Source: Pseudolysinimonas_A sp049651805 (GTDB lineage: Bacteria > Actinomycetota > Actinomycetes > Actinomycetales > Microbacteriaceae). Taken from it: a stretch of 64,000 nt of DNA. The position numbers and the translations under genes are program-made. The notes beneath the pieces were generated by a model. The model searched no databases and was not told where the DNA came from. It saw nothing but the letters and a program-made list of their open reading frames with translations. Position 1 is the stretch's first letter. Every line of letters starts with the position of its first letter. The stretch lies in assembly GCF_049651805.1 (NCBI RefSeq), contig NZ_JBASCU010000021.1:1-64000 (forward strand), written 5' to 3'. Below are positions 17,335-25,779 of the stretch, in pieces.

Positions 17335-17371
17335 GGGTCGAGTAGCCGTCGCAGGCGGCGTATCGAGCCCG
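17335..17371. repeat. Dispersed palindromic repeat, second locus
   Basis: The segment reads, on the minus strand, CTCGATACGCCGCCTGCGAC followed by GGCTACTCGACC. It matches the 32-base units at 431-598 at most positions. Single copies of this kind between genes look like REP-type elements. It sits upstream of the VanY-like gene and downstream (antisense) of the MFS promoter region; no regulatory role is evident. Confidence 0.75.
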
Positions 17372-17392
17372 CGAGGACCGTAAACTGTCGCG

Positions 17393-18220
17393 GTGACCGA
17401 CCAGCCGCTGCTCCGGGTGCGGCATCGCGGTCCCACTCCGCAGCAGATCCGCATTCGCCGGATCGTGACGGTTCTCATCGTCGTCGGGGTGTTGGCCGCC
17501 ATCGTCGGCGCCTTCTTCATCTTCGCCCCGAAGGGTGGAACCCCCGTGGCTGAACCTTCCGAGACATCCATCCCGACCCCGACCCCGACCCCGACGCCCA
17601 CCCCGACGCCGACCTTCCCCCTCGATCAGTTCGACATCGACAGCGCCGCAAGCATCCAGGTCGTCGTCAACAAGTTGCGCCCGCTCAACCCGCAGGATTA
17701 CGCGCCCGCCGACCTCGTCGCACTGAACATCATCGGCGGGGGCCAGCTGCGCGCGGAGGCCGCCGGCAAGATGCAGGAGCTGCTCGCGGCGCACACCGCC
17801 GAGACCGGCCTCGAGATGCAGTCACTGTCGACCTATCGCAGCTACGGCCGCCAGGTGGATGTCTACAACGGCTGGGTGAACCAGCTCGGCCAGGAGGGCG
17901 CCGACCTCACGAGCGCCCGCCCCGGCCACAGCGAACACCAGACCGGTCTCGCGATCGACCTCGGCGCAGTTCCCTCGCAGTGCAACCTCGACCAGTGCTT
18001 CGCGACCACCGCGCAGGGCGAATGGCTCGCCGCCAACGCGTGGCGGTTCGGTTTCGTCATCCGCTACCCCGAGGGCTATACGCCCATCACCGGGTTCGAG
18101 TTCGAGCCCTGGCACGTGCGCTACGTCGGCATCCCGATCGCGACCGAGATGCACGACACCGGCGTCCTGACCCTCGAGGAGTTCTTCGGCCTCCCCGCCG
18201 CCCCCACCTACGCCGGCTGA
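17393..18220 (+). CDS. VanY-like D-alanyl-D-alanine carboxypeptidase, membrane-anchored
   Basis: The 275-residue protein has an N-terminal membrane anchor (about 24-45), a TP-repeat linker (60-74) that may span the cell wall, and a peptidase M15B domain with SEHQTGLAIDLG (zinc ligands His182 and Asp189) and EPWHVRYVG (third ligand His241). Family members trim D-Ala from peptidoglycan stem peptides. The start is a GTG only six bases after a TAAACT -10-like box, so the mRNA is probably leaderless. It is convergent with pgm across a large inverted repeat. Confidence 0.88.
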   Translation: MTDQPLLRVRHRGPTPQQIRIRRIVTVLIVVGVLAAIVGAFFIFAPKGGTPVAEPSETSIPTPTPTPTPTPTPTFPLDQFDIDSAASIQVVVNKLRPLNPQDYAPADLVALNIIGGGQLRAEAAGKMQELLAAHTAETGLEMQSLSTYRSYGRQVDVYNGWVNQLGQEGADLTSARPGHSEHQTGLAIDLGAVPSQCNLDQCFATTAQGEWLAANAWRFGFVIRYPEGYTPITGFEFEPWHVRYVGIPIATEMHDTGVLTLEEFFGLPAAPTYAG

Positions 18221-18232
18221 TCTTCCACCACC

Positions 18233-18309
18233 GGCGCCATAGAGGGTTCTCTGACGCGACGGAGCCCCGCGCGCGGGGGTCCCCAGCAACAGAGAACCCT
18301 CTATGCGCC
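18233..18309. terminator. Large inverted repeat between convergent genes, probable bidirectional terminator
   Basis: A perfect 16-base arm CATAGAGGGTTCTCTG (18238-18253) pairs with CAGAGAACCCTCTATG (18290-18305), and flanking GGCGC/GCGCC extend it with one bulged base. The loop contains a second perfect palindrome, CCCCGCGCGCGGGG (18265-18278). There is no U tract, as is usual in high-GC actinobacteria. Its position between the VanY-like gene and pgm fits termination in both directions; a small mobile-element origin is also possible. Confidence 0.75.
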
Positions 18310-18311
18310 GA

Positions 18312-19925
18312 TCAGGAGCCGAGGGCGGCGTCGACGATGAGCTTCGCTTCGGCTTGCACGTCGGCGAGATGGTCGGGCCCGCGGAAGGATTCGGCGTAGA
18401 TCTTGTAGACGTCTTCGGTGCCCGAGGGGCGCGCGGCGAACCAGGCGTGCTCGGTGACGACCTTCACTCCGCCGATCGCGGCGTCGTTGCCCGGGGCGGT
18501 CGACAGCCGGCCCGTGATCGGGTCACCGGCGAGCTTGTCGGCGCGGATGTCGGAACCCGACAACTTGCCGAGCCGCGCCTTCTGTGCGGGCGACGCGGCG
18601 GCATCCACGCGGGCGTAGGCGGGGTCGCCGAACTCCTCCGTCAGCTCGCGGTAGAGGGCCGACGGCGACTTGCCCGTCACCGCTCGGATCTCGGCGGCGA
18701 GCAGCGCGAGGATGATCCCGTCCTTGTCGGTCGTCCAGGCCGAGCCGTCGTGTTCGAGGAACGACGCCCCGGCGCTCTCTTCGCCGCCGAACGCGACGGA
18801 GCCGTCGATGAGTCCGGGCACGAACCACTTGAAGCCGACCGGCACCTCCCAGAGCCGCCGGCCGAGCGACGCGGCCACTCGGTCGATCATCGAGCTCGAC
18901 ACGAGCGTCTTGCCGATCGCCGCATCCGCGTACCAGCCGTCGCGGTGGGTGAACAGGTACTGGATGGCGACGGCGAGGTAGTGGTTGGGGTTCATCAGTC
19001 CGCCGTCGGGGGTGACGATGCCGTGGCGGTCGGCGTCGGCGTCGTTGCCCGTGAGGATGTCGAAGTCCCCGGCCCGCGCGACGACGGATGCCATCGCATT
19101 CGGCGACGACGGATCCATGCGGATCTTCTCGTCCCAGTCCAACGTCATGAACCCCCAGCGGGGATCGACGTCAGGGTTCACCACCTCCAACGGCAGTCCG
19201 TAGTGCGTCGCGATGAGTTTCCAGTAGTCGACGCTCGCGCCGCCGAGCGGGTCGGCGCCGAGCCGCAGACCCGAGGCCCGGATCGCCCCCAGATCGAGCA
19301 CGGCGGCGAGGTCGTGCACGTACTCGCCGCGGAAGTCGTAGGGCTCTGCCGTAACCCCCCGAGAGCGTTTCACGTCCCGGTTTCCCGCGGCGATGATCTC
19401 ATTCGCGCGTCCCGCGATCCAGCCGGTGGCATCCGAGTCGGCGGGGCCGCCGTGCGGCGGGTTGTACTTGAAGCCGCCGTCGCGCGGCGGGTTGTGGCTC
19501 GGCGTGATGACGATGCCGTCGGCCTGCGCGCCGCCGACCGGCAGCCCGCGGTTGTGGCGGATGATGGCGCGCGACACAGCGGGCGTCGGCACCCAGCCGT
19601 TCCCGGCATCCACCAGCGCCGTCACCCCGTTCGCCGCGAGCACCTCGAGGCAGGTGACCTGCGCGGGCGCGGAGAGCGCGTGCGTGTCGGCGCCGACGAA
19701 GACCGGCCCCTCGACGCCCTGGGTGGCGCGGTACTCGACGATCGCCTGCGTGATCGCGGCGATGTGGGTGTCGGTGAAGGCTCCGTCGAGGCTCGAGCCG
19801 CGGTGGCCGCTCGTGCCGAAGACGACGGGTTGGTCGGCGGCCGCCGGAGCCTCGTACGCCCGCAACAGGTCGTCGAGGTCGACGAGGTCAGACTCTCGGG
19901 CGGGGGTGCCAGCGCGTTCCGTCAT
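18312..19925 (-). CDS. pgm: Phosphoglucomutase, alpha-D-glucose-phosphate-specific
   Basis: The 537-residue protein interconverts glucose 1-phosphate and glucose 6-phosphate. It has the phosphoserine loop ITPSHNPPRDGG (Ser143), the metal-binding DADADRHG and the sugar-binding FGGEESAGASF, and the C-terminal RPSGTEDVYKIYAES phosphate loop. The length matches the family (about 540-550). It is divergent from pheA with 34 bases between starts and may share a promoter region with it. Confidence 0.95.
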   Translation of the reverse strand: MTERAGTPARESDLVDLDDLLRAYEAPAAADQPVVFGTSGHRGSSLDGAFTDTHIAAITQAIVEYRATQGVEGPVFVGADTHALSAPAQVTCLEVLAANGVTALVDAGNGWVPTPAVSRAIIRHNRGLPVGGAQADGIVITPSHNPPRDGGFKYNPPHGGPADSDATGWIAGRANEIIAAGNRDVKRSRGVTAEPYDFRGEYVHDLAAVLDLGAIRASGLRLGADPLGGASVDYWKLIATHYGLPLEVVNPDVDPRWGFMTLDWDEKIRMDPSSPNAMASVVARAGDFDILTGNDADADRHGIVTPDGGLMNPNHYLAVAIQYLFTHRDGWYADAAIGKTLVSSSMIDRVAASLGRRLWEVPVGFKWFVPGLIDGSVAFGGEESAGASFLEHDGSAWTTDKDGIILALLAAEIRAVTGKSPSALYRELTEEFGDPAYARVDAAASPAQKARLGKLSGSDIRADKLAGDPITGRLSTAPGNDAAIGGVKVVTEHAWFAARPSGTEDVYKIYAESFRGPDHLADVQAEAKLIVDAALGS

Positions 19926-19959
19926 CTGCTCATCCTTTCACCGGGCTAGGCTCCCAGCC

Positions 19960-20892
19960 ATGCCGAGCTACAGCTATCTGGGGCCCGCCGGCACCTTCAC
20001 CTGGCTCGCGCTCACCCAGGTGCCCGAGGCCGCGGGTGAGGACTGGCGCAGCGTCAACAACGTCGGCGAAGCGCTGGATGACGTCATCTCCGGGCGCAGC
20101 GTCGCCGCGATGATCGCGATCGAGAACAGCATCGAAGGCGGGGTGAGCGCCACGCAGGATGCGCTCGCCAACATTCCGGGGCTGCGCATCGTCGGCGAGT
20201 ACCTGGTGCCGGTCAACTTCTCGCTCGTGGCGCGGCCCGGCACCCGACTCGCCGACGTGCACGTCATCGCGGCGCATCCCGTCGCCTACGCGCAGTGCCA
20301 CCTCTGGCTCGATCGTGAGCTGCCCGACCACGAGCACCTGCCCGCCACCTCGAACGTGAGCGCGGCATCCGGTCTGCTCGAGCCGGGTGCCATCACGAAC
20401 GCCGCGGTCGCGCCCCCCGGCATCGAGAAGGAACTCGGCGTCGAGGTGCTCGCGGAAGGGATCGGCGACAACCCGAACGCGGTCACCCGGTTCGTGCTCG
20501 TGTCGTCGAGCCTCGCCATCCCCGAACGCACCGGCGCCGACAAGACGAGCGTCATCGTCGAGCTGCCCTCCGACGCCCCCGGCGCGCTGATGGAGATGCT
20601 CGAACAGTTCGCGACGCGCGGGGTCAACCTGAGCCTGCTCGAGTCGCGTCCCATCGGAGACGCGCTGGGCCGCTACCGGTTCGTCGTCGACCTCGACGGC
20701 CACGTGCACGACGAGCGGGTCGCCGACGCGCTGCTGGGCCTCAAACGGTTCAGCCCGAGCGTGATGTTCCTCGGTTCGTATCCCCGCGCAGATCGTCAGA
20801 ATGTGGAGGTACGGTCCCGCTACAACGACGACGTGTTCGTCGAGGCGCGCGACTGGTTGCGGGCGATCCTGTCGGCCGAACCGGAAGCCTGA
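19960..20892 (+). CDS. pheA: Prephenate dehydratase
   Basis: The 310-residue protein starts with YSYLGPAGTFTWLAL and has IAIENSIEGGVSATQDAL (substrate loop), the catalytic TSNVSAASGLL region (canonical Thr-Arg-Phe appears at AVTRFVLV), and a C-terminal ACT domain with DAPGALMEMLEQFATRGVNLSLLESRP for phenylalanine feedback. It converts prephenate to phenylpyruvate. The ATG lies seven bases after TAGGCT, so a leaderless transcript is likely. The frame runs far upstream, antisense to pgm, and that part is rejected. Confidence 0.94.
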   Translation: MPSYSYLGPAGTFTWLALTQVPEAAGEDWRSVNNVGEALDDVISGRSVAAMIAIENSIEGGVSATQDALANIPGLRIVGEYLVPVNFSLVARPGTRLADVHVIAAHPVAYAQCHLWLDRELPDHEHLPATSNVSAASGLLEPGAITNAAVAPPGIEKELGVEVLAEGIGDNPNAVTRFVLVSSSLAIPERTGADKTSVIVELPSDAPGALMEMLEQFATRGVNLSLLESRPIGDALGRYRFVVDLDGHVHDERVADALLGLKRFSPSVMFLGSYPRADRQNVEVRSRYNDDVFVEARDWLRAILSAEPEA

Positions 20893-20913
20893 GCCCGGAA
20901 CGAGGAGGTTCGG

Positions 20914-21390
20914 ATGGCCGAGATCGACCCCAAGTATGCCGCGCAGTTCCAGCGCGGCTTCGATCCCGAGCAGCACGAAGCTTCGCCTGTTCGTCGCGGA
21001 CCGGTGCGGCTGGCCGGCGGGCCGGCACCGACCGCAGAACGGGTGGCCGAGCCGCCGCGGAGGCCCCCGAAGCCCGAGGTCGCCGAGATCGCGGATGCCG
21101 ACCCGGCCGCGTCCGCAACGCACGAGAGCGACGAGCCGACGTCGCAGCCGCCTCTCGTCTGGTGGGACTGGCTGCTGCCCGGGATCGGCGCCGGACTCGT
21201 CGTCGTATCGCTCCTGCTCTGGTGGAGCCTTGCCACGGACACGGGGGCGTACTTCGGCACGGGTGACAGCGATCGGTGGACGATCTTCCTCCAGTACGCG
21301 CGCTCCGAACTCGCCGGGCCGTTGCTCATGGCCGGAGTCGTCGCCGTGACCGCCGGACTCGTGGTGCAAGCAGTCAGGCCGCGACGATGA
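20914..21390 (+). CDS. Uncharacterised membrane protein, first of two paralogous pairs (A1)
   Basis: I do not recognise a named family. The 158-residue protein has a conserved-looking N-terminus (IDPKYAAQFQRGFDP, then RRGPVRLAGGP), a Pro/Glu-rich linker, and two hydrophobic segments at about 87-105 and 135-153. A GAGGAGG ribosome site lies seven bases before the ATG. Its stop overlaps the next start (ATGA). The N-terminal motifs recur in the gene at 21665, showing a tandem duplication. Cytoplasmic disordered head plus two membrane helices is all that can be said. Confidence 0.7.
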   Translation: MAEIDPKYAAQFQRGFDPEQHEASPVRRGPVRLAGGPAPTAERVAEPPRRPPKPEVAEIADADPAASATHESDEPTSQPPLVWWDWLLPGIGAGLVVVSLLLWWSLATDTGAYFGTGDSDRWTIFLQYARSELAGPLLMAGVVAVTAGLVVQAVRPRR

Positions 21391-21662
21391 TGTCGCGGAC
21401 GCTCGCGTTGGCGGCGCTCTCGGTCGTGCTGCTGAGCGCCGGGATCGCCGCGATGATGATCGGGGTCGAGAGCTGGTTCGTCGAGGGCGACCAGACGGTG
21501 GCGAGCGAAGGCGAATGGCAGACGTGGGTCGAGCGCCGGATGTGGGTGCAGACGCTCGCGCAGGCCGGCGCTCCGGCGGTGGCGGCCGGAGTCATCGTCG
21601 GCGTCGGCGCGCTCGCGCTCGTGGTGCGGGCGCGGGGCGTTCGCCGGACGCAGAAGGGCTGA
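21387..21662 (+). CDS. Small two-helix membrane protein, partner of A1 (B1)
   Basis: The 91-residue product starts at the ATG overlapping the A1 stop. It has one N-terminal hydrophobic segment (about 5-25), a short external region with WQTWVERRMWVQTL, and a second hydrophobic segment (about 60-80) ending in a basic tail. No family is recognised. The same size and topology recur at 22129-22458, which is also coupled to an A-type gene. Confidence 0.65.
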   Translation: MMSRTLALAALSVVLLSAGIAAMMIGVESWFVEGDQTVASEGEWQTWVERRMWVQTLAQAGAPAVAAGVIVGVGALALVVRARGVRRTQKG

Positions 21663-21664
21663 AC

Positions 21665-22132
21665 ATGGCCGAGAACGCCGGGATCGATCCGCGGTACGCC
21701 GCGCAGTTTCAGCGCGGCTACGACCCCACGACGGATGCCGCACCGAGCCGCCGCGGACCGGTGCGCCTCGAGGGTGGCCCGCCGGCTACGGCAGCCCCCG
21801 TCCCCGATCCTCCTCCGCTGGCGGAGCGGCATCCTGTCGAGCCCGCGGTGAGGGCGGAGCCGGAGCCGGATGATCATCCGCCCGCCCCGCGGTCGCGCCT
21901 TGAGTGGGCGCTGCTCGGCGCAGGCGTCGCGTTGCTCGTGGCTGCGGGGGCGTTGTTCGTCGGCGCGGTACAACAGTTCGATCGGGACTCGGGATGGTTG
22001 CCCGGCTTCGAGAATCAGCTCTACGGAGCGGCTACCGACCAGCTGCCCGGCCCTCTCCTCGTGGCGGGAGTGCTGGCAATCGTCACCTGGATCGTGCTGC
22101 GAGCCATCTCGGCCGATCGGCGATCGCGATGA
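21665..22132 (+). CDS. Uncharacterised membrane protein, second paralogous pair (A2)
   Basis: The 155-residue protein repeats the A1 pattern: IDPRYAAQFQRGYDP, then RRGPVRLEGGP, a Pro/Glu-rich linker, and two hydrophobic segments near 82-102 and 130-150. It begins two bases after the B1 stop, with AGAAGGG inside the end of B1 as ribosome site, and ends with an ATGA overlap to B2. All four genes therefore form one tightly coupled unit downstream of pheA. Confidence 0.7.
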   Translation: MAENAGIDPRYAAQFQRGYDPTTDAAPSRRGPVRLEGGPPATAAPVPDPPPLAERHPVEPAVRAEPEPDDHPPAPRSRLEWALLGAGVALLVAAGALFVGAVQQFDRDSGWLPGFENQLYGAATDQLPGPLLVAGVLAIVTWIVLRAISADRRSR

Positions 22133-22458
22133 CCTGGCGTCCGATCCTCGCGCTCGCCACGATCGCGCTGGTGCTCGCCGGCCTCGCCGTCGCGGCGACG
22201 CTGCGCCAGATTATCCCCCAGCTCACCCTCGCGGAGTTCGACGGCGGAGATCCGACCGACCAGATCGCGGTCGAGGCGTACTACGACTGGCTCAACAGCG
22301 GGTGGGTCTACTACCAGCAGGCGCCGTGGCTCGCGACCGGCGCGCTCATCGCGGCGGTGGCCGCGCTCGCCCTCGCGGCCTACCGTGCACAGCGTCGGAT
22401 CGAGGATCAGGCCGGCTCGGCCTCGGCGAGGGCTTCACGGGAGACGGCGCGCTCCTGA
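22129..22458 (+). CDS. Small two-helix membrane protein, partner of A2 (B2)
   Basis: The 109-residue product has a hydrophobic segment at about 6-25, an external loop with an acidic stretch and YYDWLNSGWVYYQQ, and a second hydrophobic segment at about 70-90. Topology mirrors B1, but direct sequence similarity is weak by eye. Its last 52 bases overlap, tail to tail, with the lipid kinase gene on the other strand. Confidence 0.65.
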   Translation: MTWRPILALATIALVLAGLAVAATLRQIIPQLTLAEFDGGDPTDQIAVEAYYDWLNSGWVYYQQAPWLATGALIAAVAALALAAYRAQRRIEDQAGSASARASRETARS

Positions 22459-23471
22459 GCCCGCTCGTCAGGCTCGACGTGATCCAGTTCCCGATCCTCG
22501 GGGATGCGCACGCGCACCGCGCCAGGCTCGATCGTCGTCGTGAACCGCACCACCATGCCGAAGTCGTCGCCATCGAGCTCGAACTCCTCGGCGTGGTCGA
22601 GCTCGACCTCGAAGCGCGCGCCCTTGAGGTAGCGCAGCGTGCGGATCTCGCGCGACATGCTCATGAGCTTCCGCCCGACGGTCGACCGGCGCAGCACCCC
22701 GTTCTCCCAGACGATCTTCACCCAGACCTGCACCCAGCCGACGAACCCTTCCGGCCGCAGGCTCACGATGTCGAAGAGCCCGTCATCGACGGCGGCTTCG
22801 GGCAGCAGCAGGATGTTGCCCGGCAACGAGCCGCAGTTGCCGACCAGCACCGTGTGGGTGCTCATCGCGCGCCAGGGGGCGTCGTCCAGCCGGAAGCGCA
22901 CCCGCATCCGGTTGGTGTCGCGCAACGCCTTGCGGATCGCGTCGATGTAGGCGAGCCACCCCATGCGGCGCTTGAGCTCTTCGTCGGAGTTGGCGACCAT
23001 CTTCGCGTCGAGCCCGATGCCCGCCATCACCAGGAACGACCGGCTCTCGGTCGACCCGTCGGGGCGCTCGACCTCGGCGATGCCGAGATCGATGGCGCGG
23101 TTCTTGCCGGTGAAGGCGGTGCGCAGCGAGTCGGCGAGGTTGTTCAGCGAGAGGTCGAGGTTGCGGGCGAGCAGGTTGCCGGTGCCCGAGGGCAGCAGGG
23201 CGAGCGGCACGTCGGTCTCGCGCAGCCCCTCGGCAGCCGCCCGAACGGTGCCGTCGCCGCCGGCCGCGACCACGACATCCACGCCTTGTGCCGCAGCCTC
23301 GCGCGCCTGCCCGGTGCCCGGATCGTCGACGCTCGTCTCGAGCCACAGGCTCTTCGCCCAGCCGGAGTCGCGCTCGACGGCTGCGACAGCGGTGCGCAGC
23401 GCCGGCAGGTCGACCTTTACCGGGTTGTAGACGATAGCCGCACGCTGGGAGGGGGAAGGTTTCGCGGCCAT
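22407..23471 (-). CDS. Diacylglycerol kinase-family lipid kinase
   Basis: I start at the ATG at 23469-23471, giving 354 residues. The catalytic domain shows AIVYNPVKVD, the nucleotide loop VVAAGGDGTVRAAAEGL and LPSGTGNLLARNLDL, all typical of the DagK/LCB5 superfamily. The C-terminal tail past about 330 is acidic and overlaps the B2 gene on the opposite strand. The substrate could be diacylglycerol, a phosphatidylinositol precursor or another lipid. It is divergent from serS. Confidence 0.9.
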   Translation of the reverse strand: MAAKPSPSQRAAIVYNPVKVDLPALRTAVAAVERDSGWAKSLWLETSVDDPGTGQAREAAAQGVDVVVAAGGDGTVRAAAEGLRETDVPLALLPSGTGNLLARNLDLSLNNLADSLRTAFTGKNRAIDLGIAEVERPDGSTESRSFLVMAGIGLDAKMVANSDEELKRRMGWLAYIDAIRKALRDTNRMRVRFRLDDAPWRAMSTHTVLVGNCGSLPGNILLLPEAAVDDGLFDIVSLRPEGFVGWVQVWVKIVWENGVLRRSTVGRKLMSMSREIRTLRYLKGARFEVELDHAEEFELDGDDFGMVVRFTTTIEPGAVRVRIPEDRELDHVEPDERAQERAVSREALAEAEPA

Positions 23472-23539
23472 GTGCTCACGGTAGTCGAGCGGATGTCGAC
23501 CGGCCGGGGGGTTGCGGAGCACGTCAATAGGATGGACTC

Positions 23540-24799
23540 GTGATCGACCCGCAGTTGCTGCGCGAGAATCCCGACGTCGTCCGCCGTTCGCAGGAGGCGC
23601 GGGGGGTTCCCCTGTCGACCGTCGACGAGGCGATCGCCGCCGACGCCGCCCGCCGCGCCGCGCTGAACGCGTTCGAGTCGGTGCGTGCCGAGCAGAACGT
23701 GTTCGGAAAGACCGTCGCGACCGCGCCGAAAGACGAGAAGGCCGCCCTGGTCGCCCAGGCGCAGCAGATGGCGGCGCAGGTGAAGTCCGCGCAGGCGGCG
23801 GTGGCGGATGCCGAAGCCGAGTTCGCCGAGAAGGTCGGCGCGATCCAGAACGTCATCATCGACGGCGTGCCGGCGGGCGGCGAGGACGACTTCGTGACCG
23901 TCCGCGAGGTCGGCACGCCGGCATCCTTCGCCTTCGAACCGCGTGACCACCTCGCGATCGGCGAGATCCTCGGCGCGATCGACATGGAGCGCGGCGCGAA
24001 AGTCTCCGGCGCCCGCTTCTACTTTCTGCGCGGCGTCGGGGCGCGGCTCGAACTCGCGCTCATCCAGATGGGTCTCGACCGGGCGCTCGCCGCCGGATTC
24101 GAGCCGCTCATCACCCCGACGCTCGTGCGGCCCGACATCATGGCGGGCACCGGATTCCTCGGCGCGCACTCCGACGAGATCTACTACCTCGAGCGCGACG
24201 ACCTCTACCTGACCGGCACGAGTGAGGTCGCGCTCGCCGGGTTCCACAAAGACGAGATCATCGACGTCTCGAAGGGGCCGCTGCGCTACGCCGGCATCTC
24301 GACTTGCTACCGGCGCGAAGCCGGGTCGGGCGGCAAGGACACCCGTGGCATCATCCGGGTGCACCAGTTCCAGAAGCTGGAGATGTTCACCTACATCGAC
24401 CCCGCGGATGCCGAGAAGGAACACGAAGCGCTGCTGGCGATGCAGGAGGGGATGCTGCAGTCCCTCGGTCTGGCCTACCGCGTGATCGACATCGCGGCCG
24501 GCGACCTCGGCTCGAGCGCCGCCCGCAAGTTCGACGTCGAGGCCTGGGTGCCGACGCAAGGCGCCTACCGCGAACTCACCTCGACCTCCAACTGCACGAC
24601 CTACCAGTCGCGCCGCCTCGACATCCGCTATCGCACCCCGGAGGGCAAGACCGCGCCGGTCGCGACCCTGAACGGCACCCTCGCCACGACGCGCTGGATC
24701 GTCGCGCTGCTCGAGACGCACCAGCAGGCCGACGGCTCCGTGCTCGTGCCGGAGGCGCTTCAGCCCTATCTGGGGCTGTCGGTGCTGGAACCGAAGTGA
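23540..24799 (+). CDS. serS: Seryl-tRNA synthetase
   Basis: The 419-residue class II synthetase has an N-terminal coiled-coil tRNA-binding arm (about 30-105) and the catalytic core with motif 2 YRREAGSGGKDTRGIIRVHQ region and motif 3 LNGTLATTRWIVALLE. It charges tRNA-Ser with serine; a cognate tRNA gene follows shortly. The GTG start lies six bases after TAGGAT, so the transcript is probably leaderless. It is coupled by GTGA to the HAD gene. Confidence 0.96.
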   Translation: MIDPQLLRENPDVVRRSQEARGVPLSTVDEAIAADAARRAALNAFESVRAEQNVFGKTVATAPKDEKAALVAQAQQMAAQVKSAQAAVADAEAEFAEKVGAIQNVIIDGVPAGGEDDFVTVREVGTPASFAFEPRDHLAIGEILGAIDMERGAKVSGARFYFLRGVGARLELALIQMGLDRALAAGFEPLITPTLVRPDIMAGTGFLGAHSDEIYYLERDDLYLTGTSEVALAGFHKDEIIDVSKGPLRYAGISTCYRREAGSGGKDTRGIIRVHQFQKLEMFTYIDPADAEKEHEALLAMQEGMLQSLGLAYRVIDIAAGDLGSSAARKFDVEAWVPTQGAYRELTSTSNCTTYQSRRLDIRYRTPEGKTAPVATLNGTLATTRWIVALLETHQQADGSVLVPEALQPYLGLSVLEPK

Positions 24800-25608
24800 C
24801 CGATCGCTGGCTGGTCGCCCTCGACGTCGACGGGACGGTGTTACACGAAGACGGCACCATCACCGACGCGGTCTCCGCCGAGATCTCGCGCGTGCGCGAC
24901 CTCGGGCACGAGGTGATGCTCGCCACCGGCCGGTCGGTGTCGATGACCCTTCCCGTGCTCGACCGCCTCGGTCTCGCGTCGCAATACGTCGTGTGCGCCA
25001 ACGGGGCGATCGTGTTGCGACGCGACCCCGACGCGCCACTCGGATACGTCCGCGACCACGTCGAGACGTTCGACGCGACCGAGGTGCTCACTACCATCCG
25101 CGGGCACCTCGGCGACGCCAGCTTCGCCGTCGAGGATGCCGATGGCGTCTTCCGGTACACCGGCTTTTTCCCCGACGGCGCGCTCGCCGTCGCCAAGAAC
25201 CAGGTCGAGTTCGACGAGCTGCTCGGGGTCGCGGCGACCCGTGTCGTCGTGATCTCGCCCGAGCACGCGACAGAAGACTTCCTTGCGGTCGTCGAGCGGA
25301 TGGGCCTGCACAAGGTCAGCTACAACGTCGGCTGGACGGCGTGGCTCGACATCGCGCCCGACGGGGTGAACAAGGCGACGGGGCTGGAACGTGCGCGCGC
25401 GGCGCTGGGCATTCCGGCATCCCGGGTCTTCGTCGCCGGCGACGGGCGCAACGACATCGACATGTTCGAGTGGACCGCGGCCGCCGGCGGCGTCGCCGTC
25501 GCGATGGGCCAGGCGCCGGATGAGGTGCTCGCGGCCGCCACCGACCGCACCGGCACCGACATCGACGACGGGCTCGCCGACGCGCTCTCACGGCATTTCC
25601 AGGGTTAG
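24796..25608 (+). CDS. HAD-superfamily (Cof-type, subclass IIB) hydrolase
   Basis: The 270-residue protein starts at the GTG overlapping the serS stop. HAD motif I is LVALDVDGTVL (nucleophile Asp and acid/base Asp), motif II is MLATGRS, and motif IV is FVAGDGRNDIDMFEW. The IIB cap domain lies between. Such proteins dephosphorylate sugar phosphates or other small metabolites; the substrate here is unknown. Adjacency to serS is a conserved order in related actinobacteria as far as I know. Confidence 0.9.
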   Translation: MTDRWLVALDVDGTVLHEDGTITDAVSAEISRVRDLGHEVMLATGRSVSMTLPVLDRLGLASQYVVCANGAIVLRRDPDAPLGYVRDHVETFDATEVLTTIRGHLGDASFAVEDADGVFRYTGFFPDGALAVAKNQVEFDELLGVAATRVVVISPEHATEDFLAVVERMGLHKVSYNVGWTAWLDIAPDGVNKATGLERARAALGIPASRVFVAGDGRNDIDMFEWTAAAGGVAVAMGQAPDEVLAAATDRTGTDIDDGLADALSRHFQG

Positions 25609-25649
25609 AGCCCCTAAGGTCCACTACGATCAGGATTCGGATTCGCCAG

Positions 25650-25734
25650 GGAGGGCTGTCCGAGCGGCCGATGGAGCCAGTCTTGAAAACTGGTGGGCAG
25701 AAATGTCTCGTGGGTTCGAATCCCACGCCCTCCG
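25650..25734 (+). tRNA. tRNA-Ser (anticodon TGA)
   Basis: The 85-base cloverleaf has acceptor arms GGAGGGC (25650-25656) and GCCCTCC (25727-25733), discriminator G, anticodon stem CCAGT/ACTGG around CTTGAAA, a long variable arm typical of class II tRNA-Ser, and T-arm GTGGG-TTCGAAT-CCCAC. The CCA end is not encoded. A TACGAT at 25625-25630 is a plausible -10. Confidence 0.97.
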
Positions 25735-25779
25735 CCGCTCCCGCCCGCCATAGAACCCGCAGGAGAAACGAGGACCGCC

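Noticed and set aside
15808..17553. Long plus-strand frame opposite the MFS gene
   Set aside because: Its highly charged translation is the complement of hydrophobic membrane codons; the MFS motifs on the other strand are clear.
18303..19949. Long plus-strand frame opposite pgm
   Set aside because: It has no recognisable motif and is explained by the GC-rich codon pattern of pgm.
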